A stretch of DNA of 8,891 nucleotides from Chloroflexota bacterium. GTDB taxonomy: Bacteria > Chloroflexota > Anaerolineae > 4572-78 > J111. Both the position numbers and the translations under genes were made by a program. Positions 1-6,010 of this stretch are shown here, in pieces. The notes below the pieces were generated by a model that saw only the letters and a list, made by a program, of their open reading frames with translations, was not told where the DNA came from and made no database searches. The first letter of the stretch is position 1, and the number at the start of each line of letters is the position of its first letter. The DNA lies in the NCBI GenBank assembly GCA_003694775.1, contig RFJV01000705.1:1-8891 (forward strand), given 5' to 3'.

Positions 1-6
1 TGGCCC

Positions 7-30
7 AAGTCGGCTTTTAGCCGACTTTTT
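7..30 (+). terminator. Rho-independent terminator of an upstream plus-strand gene
   Basis: A perfect 9-bp stem (AAGTCGGCT at 7-15 pairing with AGCCGACTT at 19-27) closes a 3-nt TTT loop and runs into a T tract at 26-30. This is the classical intrinsic terminator layout for plus-strand transcription. The minus-strand reading has only a very short T run after the stem, so the main direction is plus. It implies a plus-strand gene ending just left of the window. Confidence 0.85.
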
Positions 31-35
31 GTAAC

Positions 36-128
36 AGCCCAGAAATTCACCTGTGCCCTTTGGGTATTTCGGGGCTATCTCCACGCAAGCCCGGTATCCA
101 CGGATGAGTCAGCGTGGTTACGAGGCTA
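36..128. other. Gene-free stretch with nested inverted repeats, function unknown
   Basis: No convincing gene lies here. AGCCC (36-40) and GAAAT (42-46) pair with ATTTC (66-70) and GGGCT (72-76) across a single mismatch. A second stem pairs CCACGC (81-86) with GCGTGG (112-117), enclosing a small ATCC/GGAT hairpin (96-105). The segment could be a decayed dispersed repeat, a structured RNA after the terminator, or a gene remnant: on the minus strand a short frame stays open from about 109 to the left edge. It matches no riboswitch consensus I know. Confidence 0.35.
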
Positions 129-148
129 AGTTTATGTCTACTAAAAAA

Positions 149-260
149 ATGAAACGCAACCCAACCTTTAGGGGGTATTTTGGTTCGTAGGCCCGGCATC
201 CCTATGCCGGGGCATAAGGATGCCCCGACTACACAAAAATGAAACGTACCCCCAATCTTT
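149..260. repeat. Imperfect direct repeat pair flanking a palindrome
   Basis: The same motif appears at 149-169 and 239-260. Both copies begin with ATGAAACG after an A-rich run and end in a C-rich tract followed by CTTT; the second copy is one base longer and has a few substitutions. The copies sit 90 bp apart on either side of the palindrome at 187-232, so they look like parts of one repeat unit or a duplicated end. Confidence 0.5.
171..253. repeat. REP-like palindromic element
   Basis: The core at 187-232 starts with GTAG and ends with CTAC. GGCATCC (195-201) pairs with GGATGCC (218-224), and TATGCC (203-208) with GGCATA (211-216). Each half can also fold on its own: CCCGGCAT with ATGCCGGG, and GGGGCAT with ATGCCCC. 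Outer arms GGGGGTA (171-177) and TACCCCC (247-253) extend the symmetry. This is the architecture of an intergenic REP/MITE-type palindrome. There is no open frame in it and no T tract that would make it a terminator. Confidence 0.6.
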
Positions 261-303
261 CCGGCTCCATTTGCCTGTCCCCCAGAAAATGGAGGGGCGA
301 TAA

Positions 304-332
304 TTGATAATTGTCCTGTTGTCGGCTATAAT
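304..332 (+). promoter_or_regulatory. Sigma-70-type promoter for the gene at 368
   Basis: A -35 box TTGATA (304-309, 5 of 6 consensus bases) and a perfect -10 box TATAAT (327-332) are separated by exactly 17 bp. Transcription would begin near 339-340, giving a leader of about 28 nt that contains the AAAGGA ribosome-binding site at 352-357. This is the best promoter in the window. Confidence 0.75.
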
Positions 333-367
333 CGGACGGTATCTTTGACGGAAAGGACAGATTGCCT

Positions 368-1132
368 ATGACGACTCCAACCCCTCCGCCGGCGGAATTT
401 ACCCAGGATGAACTGCTGGAACTGCAGAGAATCCGTGCTCTGGTATTGTCGCTTCAGCACAAGATAGCCAACCTCGACGCCGGCGAACAGCACGATGCCT
501 ACAACGACCAGTTCAACCGCATCCGGTTTGAGGCTTCGGCCATCCTGTCCGACCCCACTTTTGATGCCGCTGTACCCAAGGCAGTGTCGGCCTCGGTGCT
601 GGCGGAACGGTCGCAGAAATCCATTGCCCGGCTTTCCACGCTGGTGGTGGTGGGGGTAGTGGTAGCTCTGGTGGGATTGGGAATAAATTCGGTGATTCTG
701 GAAGACCTGCTGGTCAACACCGTAGGCTGTTTGACCGGCGCAGTAGGTATGTTTATTGTGCTGGGGGCATTGGTGGCAATGGGTATCAGTATACCCCGCC
801 GGCGGTTGACCAACATGGCGGAGCTGTACCGGCTGTGCGACCAGCTTGTCCAGCGGCTGGATGAGGTGCTGGCCGCGGCCATTCCCAACTACCAGGATAT
901 GGCCGACGTGCCCCGGCCCGAATTTCCGACCGCGGCGCAAATGATGCTGGATTCCCTGGAAAAACAGGCCGCAGACTGGAACCAGAAGCTGGCCGAACTC
1001 ACCGAACAACAGCGTGCCCTCGGCGCGCACACCGTTCTGGAGCTGAACCAGGCCATCGACTTTGTCCGCCGCGAAATCCAGCGCATCGAAATGGAAATGT
1101 CCAGCCTGCGCGACCGGTTTAAAGAATTGTGA
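368..1132 (+). CDS. Hypothetical membrane protein with two TM helices and C-terminal coiled coil
   Basis: I do not recognise this 254-residue protein. The ATG at 368 is preferred over the in-frame TTG at 362 because AAAGGA (352-357) lies 10 nt before it and only 4 nt before the TTG. The N-terminus is proline-rich (residues 4-8). A helical, heptad-like stretch follows (about 13-60), then two hydrophobic helices (about 90-110 and 117-141) joined by a short acidic loop and followed by a positive RRR turn, which suggests the ends face the cytoplasm. Residues about 193-254 form a strongly charged helix rich in E, Q, K and R with coiled-coil spacing. Cys121 and Cys157 are the only cysteines, and no catalytic motif is visible. 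The gene has its own strong promoter and converges on the polysaccharide cluster. The shape would fit a membrane-anchored scaffold or regulator, but that is only a guess. Confidence 0.8.
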   Translation: MTTPTPPPAEFTQDELLELQRIRALVLSLQHKIANLDAGEQHDAYNDQFNRIRFEASAILSDPTFDAAVPKAVSASVLAERSQKSIARLSTLVVVGVVVALVGLGINSVILEDLLVNTVGCLTGAVGMFIVLGALVAMGISIPRRRLTNMAELYRLCDQLVQRLDEVLAAAIPNYQDMADVPRPEFPTAAQMMLDSLEKQAADWNQKLAELTEQQRALGAHTVLELNQAIDFVRREIQRIEMEMSSLRDRFKEL

Positions 1133-1146
1133 ATGGTGAATTCTTA

Positions 1147-1201
1147 ATTGATAATGGGTCTGTCCAGAATTCCTAAAATTCTGGACGCACCCATTGATAA
1201 T
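1147..1201. repeat. Palindromic mini-element bounded by 9-bp direct repeats
   Basis: Between the two convergent stop codons, GTCCAGAATT (1162-1171) pairs perfectly with AATTCTGGAC (1177-1186) around a 5-nt loop. GGGT (1156-1159) and ACCC (1189-1192) extend the symmetry across a 2x2 internal mismatch. The 37-bp unit 1156-1192 is flanked directly by identical ATTGATAAT copies (1147-1155 and 1193-1201), which resemble a target-site duplication. A related ATTGATAAT occurs at 303-311, so the flank could instead be part of a dispersed motif. The hairpin may act as a two-way transcription barrier for the convergent genes, although no T tract follows it. Confidence 0.6.
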
Positions 1202-1223
1202 TGGCTCATTGAAAATTGAGCCA
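1202..1223 (-). terminator. Weak hairpin after the minus-strand cluster, possible terminator
   Basis: TGGCTCA (1202-1208) pairs with TGAGCCA (1217-1223) around an 8-nt AT-rich loop, starting 5 nt past the last stop codon of the minus-strand cluster. The sequence after it on the minus strand is only AT-rich, without a proper T run. It is therefore a weak terminator candidate that might work with the larger hairpin at 1153-1195. Confidence 0.35.
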
Positions 1224-1228
1224 TTGAA

Positions 1229-2671
1229 TCAATAGGCCCCGCTTCCAAACAGCACCCGCGGGATGGTTTGCCATAGAATCTTGGTATCCAGGCTCAGGGA
1301 CCAGTTTTCGATGTAGTAAATATCCAGCAAGGCCATCTCGTCAAAGGTCAGTTCCGACCGCCCGCTGACCTGCCACAGGCCGGTCAGGCCCGGCGACACT
1401 TCCAGCCGCCGCTTGTGCCACTCCTGGTACTGCTCCACCTCTGCCGGCAGGGGCGGTCGAGGCCCAATCAGGCTCATATCCCCCTTAAGCACATTGTAAA
1501 ACTGGGGCAGTTCGTCCAGGCTGAGCCGCCGCAACCATCGGCCCACCCTGGTCACCCGCGGGTCCTGCCGGATTTTGAACAGCGGCCCGTCGGCCTCATT
1601 GAGGGCCCGGAGGGCCTCTTTCTGTTCCTCGGCGTCCTGCACCATCGAGCGAAACTTGTACAGGATGAACCGCCGCCCGTTTTTGCCGACCCGCTCCTGC
1701 CGGAACAGCACCGGGCCGGGCGATTCCATCTTTATCAGCAGGGCAATCAGCCCCATCAGCGGCGCGGCCATCGTCAGGGCGATGACGGAAATCACTACAT
1801 CCATCGACCGTTTGATGAGCTGGTTCAGACCGCTGATGGTCACATCCTTCACCCCAATCATCGGCACACCGGCAATCTCTTCTATCTCCATCCGGCTGAG
1901 GGTCATCTGAAACAGGTCGGGGACGATTCTGGCCCGCACGTTGGCCCGCTCGCTCATCGCCATCAGGCTGATGATTTTGCGGTGGTACTGCCAGGGCAGG
2001 GTGATGATGACCTCGTCGATGTCTTCGGTGCGGAGAATCTCCTGCAGTTTGTCGGTACTGCCCAGGGCCTTGAACCGTCCGATGTCGGTTTCGCCTTTGA
2101 TGGGGTTGTCATCCAGAAAGCCGACAATCTTCAGCCCGCTTTCCGGGTTGGCGATGAGGGCCCGCATTACCGCCCGGCCTACCTCCCCCGCACCCACAAT
2201 CAGGGCACGCTTCACCCCAATGCCTCGCCGGCGAAGCTGTTTGAGCATCGCCACCTTTGCCAGCCGGCTGACCCCCAGAATTCCCACCGAGAGCAATCCG
2301 GCATACAGGAAAATCAGGCGCGAGTAGAACGCAGGCCGGTATAAAAACACCACCACAATACTGATAACAATCCCGGTGGCGGTGCCGTTGGCAATGGCGT
2401 ACACCTCGTCCAGCCAGGAAACGTGCCGGCGCAGACGGTAAACCCCGTGCTGTTTGTACACCAGAATGAGCAGGGTGGTAAAGATTGCCACAAAGGGCAG
2501 GTACACCCGGTACGGCACGTTGAAAGCCGGGTCAACCGCCCGGAAAAGCTGGAGGTCGTACCGGAGCCAGTAGGCCAGCAGGAAGGCGATGTTAATCAGG
2601 ATGATGTCGGTGACTATCCAGAATATGGTGGCCGCTCTTTGGTTGGTGATAAAGATTTCCAGTCGTTTCAC
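1229..2671 (-). CDS. Undecaprenyl-phosphate sugar-1-phosphate transferase (WbaP/WcaJ type)
   Basis: Polyprenyl-phosphate hexose-1-phosphate transferase that would start repeat-unit assembly by moving a sugar phosphate from a nucleotide sugar to the membrane lipid carrier. At 480 residues it has the usual full length. There are four N-terminal membrane helices (about 15-36, 56-75, 95-112, 117-135). A Rossmann-like domain follows with VGAGEVG (159-165) and FLDD (185-188). A membrane-associated helix (about 287-312) precedes the catalytic domain, which carries KFRSM (339-343), the catalytic Asp-Glu pair in DELPQF (386-391), GPRP (403-406) and PGLTGLWQVSGR (427-438), and ends in GSGAY. In this family the Asp of the DE pair is the proposed nucleophile. 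The start is GTG, overlapping the stop of the GT4 gene by 4 bp (GTGA), with GGAAAG 10 nt upstream inside that gene, so translation is probably coupled. The sugar (glucose, galactose or other) cannot be read from sequence. The next step would normally be a GT4 enzyme such as its neighbour. Confidence 0.95.
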   Translation of the reverse strand: MKRLEIFITNQRAATIFWIVTDIILINIAFLLAYWLRYDLQLFRAVDPAFNVPYRVYLPFVAIFTTLLILVYKQHGVYRLRRHVSWLDEVYAIANGTATGIVISIVVVFLYRPAFYSRLIFLYAGLLSVGILGVSRLAKVAMLKQLRRRGIGVKRALIVGAGEVGRAVMRALIANPESGLKIVGFLDDNPIKGETDIGRFKALGSTDKLQEILRTEDIDEVIITLPWQYHRKIISLMAMSERANVRARIVPDLFQMTLSRMEIEEIAGVPMIGVKDVTISGLNQLIKRSMDVVISVIALTMAAPLMGLIALLIKMESPGPVLFRQERVGKNGRRFILYKFRSMVQDAEEQKEALRALNEADGPLFKIRQDPRVTRVGRWLRRLSLDELPQFYNVLKGDMSLIGPRPPLPAEVEQYQEWHKRRLEVSPGLTGLWQVSGRSELTFDEMALLDIYYIENWSLSLDTKILWQTIPRVLFGSGAY

Positions 2672-3813
2672 GGCGACAAAACTTTCCGGTAAACATCTAC
2701 GGTTTGTTGGGCCGTTGTTTGCCAGTTGAACCGGGCGGCCCGGCGACGCCCGGCCTGGGCCATTGCCGCCCGCCGGTCGGGCTGGTGGTACAGGCTCAGC
2801 AGGGCGTCGGTCAGGGCCTCCGTATCAGCCGGGTCGACCAGCCAGGCCGCGCCACCCGTCCCGGCAACCTCCGGCAGGGAGGCCGCGGTGCTGGTAATGA
2901 CCGGCGTACCGCAGGCCATCGCTTCCAGGACGGGCAGGCCAAATCCCTCAAAGTGGGAGGGATACACAAAGATGGTGGCGGCATTATACCACAGCACCAG
3001 TTCTTCCTGGGGAATGTACCCCGGAAAATGGACAGAATCCGCCAGCCCCAGCGTTTCCACCAGGGCGAAAATCTGCTCGTAGTACCAGCCCTTTCCCCCG
3101 GCAATCACCAGCGGCGGCGCGTCTGGCTCTGCCTGCTTCCAGCGGGCATACGCTTTGAGCAGTCCAGCCACGTTTTTGCGCGGCTCCAGCGTACCCAGAA
3201 ACAGGATAAATGTCTCCGGCAGACCGCGGGTCACCCGGAAGGTTTCTACCTCGGCGGGGGGCAGGGGGCGGAACTGCGAGTCTACCCCGCAGTACACCGT
3301 GTGTACCCGCTCCGCCGGAACCTTCAGCAGACGGATGACATCCTGCCGCGTGCTTTCGGAGATGGCAATCACCGCCCTGGCCCGCTGAACCGACCGCGCG
3401 GTAAATGTTTTCAGATACCACCGGTTGAAGGGCCGGAACGCGTCCGGATACCGCAGAAAGCTCAGGTCGTACACGGTGACCACCCAGGGCCGCGGCCCCG
3501 CCAGGGGGGCCACAAAGGCCAGCGCGTGCAGAAGGTCAACCTGCTTTTTCTGCAGGAGCCACGGCAGGACGGTCTGCTCCCACAGGATGCGGGCCATGGG
3601 ACGGTGGGTGGGAAAACGGGTGAACTCCAGGTTCAGGGACGGCTGGCTAAAGGCCCGGTCGTGCAGGAAGGCCGTGTAGCGAAAGTCGGGTGAAACAGCC
3701 GGAAGCCTCTGCAGAAGGTTGAAGATGTACCAGCTAATGCCCGCGCCGCGGTACGACCGGCTCAGCGATAGCAACTGCGCGTTCAGCCCAATATGAAAGG
3801 CATGGTGTGTCAT
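2668..3813 (-). CDS. GT4-family glycosyltransferase
   Basis: A GT-B fold retaining glycosyltransferase of CAZy family GT4 (381 residues, typical length), which would add a sugar from a nucleotide donor during surface polysaccharide assembly in the cytoplasm. The N-terminal acceptor domain starts HIGLNAQLL (7-15), has a YRGAGI glycine-rich loop (21-26) and HALAF (96-100), and then AISEST (150-155). The C-terminal donor domain shows LGTLEPRKN (206-214), where the Arg-Lys pair is expected to contact the nucleotide phosphates, VIAGGKGW (236-243), and the EX7E motif (Glu289 and Glu297) in EGFGLPVLEAMACGTPV (289-305). No signal peptide or membrane helix is seen. The ATG at 3813 has no Shine-Dalgarno sequence but sits 7 nt after an extended -10 box, so it may be translated from a leaderless transcript as well as from read-through. 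It is followed by the sugar-phosphotransferase gene with a 4-bp overlap. Donor and acceptor are unknown. Confidence 0.93.
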   Translation of the reverse strand: MTHHAFHIGLNAQLLSLSRSYRGAGISWYIFNLLQRLPAVSPDFRYTAFLHDRAFSQPSLNLEFTRFPTHRPMARILWEQTVLPWLLQKKQVDLLHALAFVAPLAGPRPWVVTVYDLSFLRYPDAFRPFNRWYLKTFTARSVQRARAVIAISESTRQDVIRLLKVPAERVHTVYCGVDSQFRPLPPAEVETFRVTRGLPETFILFLGTLEPRKNVAGLLKAYARWKQAEPDAPPLVIAGGKGWYYEQIFALVETLGLADSVHFPGYIPQEELVLWYNAATIFVYPSHFEGFGLPVLEAMACGTPVITSTAASLPEVAGTGGAAWLVDPADTEALTDALLSLYHQPDRRAAMAQAGRRRAARFNWQTTAQQTVDVYRKVLSP

Positions 3814-3820
3814 TGGCCCA

Positions 3821-3829
3821 ATTATAACA
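3821..3829 (-). promoter_or_regulatory. Extended -10 promoter placed for a leaderless GT4 transcript
   Basis: On the minus strand, TG-T-TATAAT is read at 3829-3821: a perfect -10 hexamer with the TGn extension, in the 48-bp gap between the GT2 stop and the GT4 ATG. The -10 box ends 7 nt before the ATG, so initiation would fall at or next to the start codon. No good -35 is present (TTCCCT at 18 bp spacing is poor), as is common for extended -10 promoters. It would allow separate expression of GT4 and the sugar-phosphotransferase. Confidence 0.45.
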
Positions 3830-3861
3830 CAAACGAAAACAGGGAGGGAAACCGGCAGGGG

Positions 3862-5343
3862 TTAAAGTGAGGAGGAGGCAGAGGCCGCCGCGGTGGTGCG
3901 AGCGGCCCGTCTCTGCCAGGCCTGGACAAAGGCCAGGCCGGATACGTAGGTGTACCCCGCGGCGTAAAGTAGAACCCAGGGAGCAACCCACCACATCTGG
4001 TTCAGCAGGGCCGTTACCAGCAGACTCCAGCTGTAAAGGGCCAACAGCAGTTCTATCCAGGCTGTAGGCGTGCGGGGCAGGGCGTAGGTACTTTTCTGCC
4101 AGGTGCGGTTCTGCCCGGTAACGGCAAACTTGGGCGTGCGCTGAAACTCGCTGGGAATGTTCAGCAGGGCCTGCCCTACGGCCAGGGTATTGTTCACCGA
4201 AAGTCCCGTTCCCAGGGCAATCAGCGCGGCCAGCCGGCCCAATCGTCTGCCGGATGACAGTTGGGTGTTCCGGCTGGCGGTCCAGTAAAGCAGGGGCGGC
4301 CCAATGGCGGTAAAGGTGAACAGCGGGGTCATCCACAGCAGGATGCTGGGAGCGAACATCATCGGCAGGATGAGGAGCAGGTTCAACAGCATCATCGGGT
4401 GGACCATGTAGTTGGTCAGATGAAGAATGCTCAGCAGTTTGACCCAGCCGGGGTACGGACTGCGCCAGAGCCGGCCCATCAGTTTGCGGGCAGTCTGAAT
4501 ACTGCCTTTGGCCCACCGGAACTGCTGGCGCTTGAAAGCGTCAATCTGCACCGGGAGTTCCGCGGGTGTGACCACGTGGGGTAGATAAGCGATGCGCCAG
4601 CCTTTCAACTGTGCCCGGTAGCTGAGGTCCAGGTCTTCGGTCAGGGTATCGCCCTGCCAGCCGCCGGCATCGTCCATGCAGGCCTGCCGCCAGACGCCCG
4701 CAGTCCCGTTGAAGTTCAGCAGGGTTCCGATGCGCCAGCGTGCCGTCTGCTCCACCACAAAGTGACCGTCAATGCCCAGGGCCTGCGCCCTGGTGAGCAG
4801 AGAAAACTCCGGGTTGACGTGTCCCCAGCGGGTCTGCACACAGCCCACGCGGGGGTCGGTAAAGAGGGGAATGGTTTTTTGCAGAAAGTCGGGCGGGGGG
4901 ATGAAGTCCGCGTCGAAGATGGCGATGAACTCCCCTTCGGCGCGGGTCAGCCCGGCCTGGAGCGCGCCGGCCTTAAAGCCCTGCCGGTTGCGGCGGTGAA
5001 TGTGTTCTATGTTGACTCCCAGACTGCGCTGGTGCTCCACCACCGCGGCGACAAGCTGGCGCGTATCGTCGGTAGAGTCGTCCAGAACCTGGATTTGCAG
5101 GCGGTCTGCCGGCCATTCCAGCCAGGCCACGGCTTCAACCAGCCGCCGGACGACATGCCGCTCGTTGTATACCGGTAGCTGGACGGTCACCCGCGGGCAG
5201 GTGCTGTCCGGCAGAGGCGGCGGCTCGGACCGGGGCCGGCCGGCAGACAGCCGCCAGAACAGGCCGGTCAACAGCAGGCTGTTAAGGCCGTACACGGCCA
5301 GCATGGCTACGCTGAAGCAGTAAAGCAGTTCCAGAATAATCAT
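3862..5343 (-). CDS. Membrane GT2 synthase, cellulose/mannan-synthase-like
   Basis: A processive-type family 2 glycosyltransferase (493 residues) that would polymerise a beta-linked glycan from nucleotide sugar and push it through its own membrane channel. One N-terminal helix (about 3-27) precedes the cytoplasmic catalytic domain with the motifs expected of BcsA/CslA-like enzymes: VTVQLPVYNE (52-61), LDDSTDDT (87-94), FDADF with the DxD metal site (143-147), NGTAG (212-216), TED with the catalytic Asp237, and the QxxRW signature Q273-R276-W277. About four to five membrane helices follow (around 302-345, 370-390, 428-472). SEFQRTPKF (398-406) after the third helix resembles the segment seen in plant CslA and bacterial mannan-synthase-like proteins. 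There is no PilZ c-di-GMP domain; the C-terminus is a short Ala/Ser-rich tail. The start ATG is 4 bp after the DoxX-like gene, with a weak site (TAGG). Cellulose, glucomannan or another beta-glycan are all possible products. Confidence 0.92.
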   Translation of the reverse strand: MIILELLYCFSVAMLAVYGLNSLLLTGLFWRLSAGRPRSEPPPLPDSTCPRVTVQLPVYNERHVVRRLVEAVAWLEWPADRLQIQVLDDSTDDTRQLVAAVVEHQRSLGVNIEHIHRRNRQGFKAGALQAGLTRAEGEFIAIFDADFIPPPDFLQKTIPLFTDPRVGCVQTRWGHVNPEFSLLTRAQALGIDGHFVVEQTARWRIGTLLNFNGTAGVWRQACMDDAGGWQGDTLTEDLDLSYRAQLKGWRIAYLPHVVTPAELPVQIDAFKRQQFRWAKGSIQTARKLMGRLWRSPYPGWVKLLSILHLTNYMVHPMMLLNLLLILPMMFAPSILLWMTPLFTFTAIGPPLLYWTASRNTQLSSGRRLGRLAALIALGTGLSVNNTLAVGQALLNIPSEFQRTPKFAVTGQNRTWQKSTYALPRTPTAWIELLLALYSWSLLVTALLNQMWWVAPWVLLYAAGYTYVSGLAFVQAWQRRAARTTAAASASSSL

Positions 5344-5347
5344 CAGC

Positions 5348-5839
5348 CTACCACATCAGGGGGTAAGGCGGCTTTTCGCGGTCTCTGGACAGCCGGCGGT
5401 CGATACCCAGGGCGCGGCCGGCGCGGCTCATCGCGACCGTCCAGGCCGAGACGGTCAGCAGAACGTAGGTCCAAATCCATTCGCCTGTGTTGGGGTTCAG
5501 GTAGGCCAACAGCAGGTTCAAAAAGAAGAAAACCGCCCCCAGCGCGGCCAGGGGGGTAAAGACCCCCAAAACCAGGGCCACGCCCATCCCCAGTTCGGTG
5601 ACCAGCTGGAAGGTGCTGAAAATTGTGGCATTGGGAATGACCACATCCGTCAGAAAACGGCGGTACGGTTCGATGGGATGTCCCGCGGCCAGGGAGCCAA
5701 TGAACGCGGCAAAGTTGTTGGCCTGGTACAGCCCTTTCTGCAGATTTTCCCACCAGGTGACCAGCAGGATAACCCCCAGCGTAATCCGGAGCAAAGCTAC
5801 TGTGCGGCGAATTTTATAGGCATCTTTTGATTGGGCCAT
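5348..5839 (-). CDS. DoxX-like small membrane protein 2
   Basis: A 163-residue four-helix membrane protein of the DoxX/DoxD (thiosulfate:quinone oxidoreductase small-subunit-like) superfamily. Helices lie at about 13-31, 72-94, 97-114 and 119-138. Shared family features are an N-terminal RxxLG helix, FLTDVVIPN (62-70) before helix 2, TELGMGVALVLG (81-92), NPNTGEW (115-121) and a C-terminal LGIDRRL. It is clearly paralogous to the protein at 6978-7487, with VVIPN, GEWxW and GID in the same order. There are no cysteines and no haem or quinone motif that fixes a reaction. DoxX proteins are variously tied to thiosulfate oxidation, redox protection or small-molecule handling, so no reaction is assigned. 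It has the strongest ribosome-binding site in the window, follows the repeat arrays, and ends 4 bp before the GT2 gene, so it should be co-transcribed with the polysaccharide genes. Confidence 0.85.
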   Translation of the reverse strand: MAQSKDAYKIRRTVALLRITLGVILLVTWWENLQKGLYQANNFAAFIGSLAAGHPIEPYRRFLTDVVIPNATIFSTFQLVTELGMGVALVLGVFTPLAALGAVFFFLNLLLAYLNPNTGEWIWTYVLLTVSAWTVAMSRAGRALGIDRRLSRDREKPPYPLMW

Positions 5840-5843
5840 CGTT

Positions 5844-5850
5844 CCTCCTT
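5844..5850 (-). promoter_or_regulatory. Strong Shine-Dalgarno site of DoxX-like gene 2
   Basis: AAGGAGG, a full match to the anti-SD core, ends 4 nt before the ATG at 5839. It lies directly between the 8-bp repeat array and the gene. It fixes the start and indicates strong initiation compared with the weak sites of GT2 and GT4. Confidence 0.8.
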
Positions 5851-5853
5851 CTG

Positions 5854-5924
5854 TGAGTTGTTGAGTTGGTGAGTTTGGGAGTTGGTGAGTTGGAGAGTTG
5901 GAGAGTTTGAGAGTTTAGAGTTGT
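5854..5924. repeat. Degenerate 8-bp tandem array (unit TGAGTTGG on the plus strand)
   Basis: About nine consecutive octamers follow each other from 5854: TGAGTTGT, TGAGTTGG, TGAGTTTG, GGAGTTGG, TGAGTTGG, AGAGTTGG, AGAGTTTG, AGAGTTTA, then a 7-nt GAGTTGT. The core GAGTT is invariant while the outer bases drift. The array lies in the leader of DoxX-like gene 2, ending a few bases before its AAGGAGG. On the minus strand the unit reads as a C-rich, G-poor leader with little secondary structure. Confidence 0.8.
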
Positions 5925-5929
5925 TGATA

Positions 5930-6010
5930 AATCCCCAATCTCTAATCTCTAATCCCCAATCTCTAATCTCTAATCCCCAATCTCCAATCTCCAATCTCTA
6001 ATCCCCCAAT
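5930..6010. repeat. Heptanucleotide tandem array (AATCCCC / AATCTCT) reaching into the YeeE gene
   Basis: Ten exact 7-bp units from 5930 to 5999, then an 8-bp unit and a final AAT. The unit order is CCCC, CTCT, CTCT, CCCC, CTCT, CTCT, CCCC, CTCC, CTCC, CTCT, CCCCC after each AAT, so a 21-bp higher-order period is visible. The unit resembles the CCCCAAT-type heptamers known as short tandemly repeated sequences in cyanobacteria. The array contains the YeeE stop codon (TAG, complement of 5998-6000) and its last codons. It directly adjoins the octamer array, with only a few bases between them. Confidence 0.88.

Noticed and set aside
61..128. Riboswitch (c-di-GMP or cobalamin type)
   Set aside because: Some short motifs look similar, but the conserved cores and their order are absent, and it follows a terminator far from any start codon.
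362..367. TTG start two codons upstream for the plus-strand hypothetical gene
   Set aside because: Spacing to AAAGGA is only 4 nt, and ATG at 368 is a stronger start codon with acceptable spacing.
1415..3693. Plus-strand open frames of 309 and 329 codons opposite the sugar-phosphotransferase and GT4 genes
   Set aside because: Antisense shadows of strongly conserved enzymes, with compositional bias and no recognisable domain.
5854..6010. CRISPR array
   Set aside because: Units of 7-8 bp are contiguous with no spacers and no cas genes nearby.
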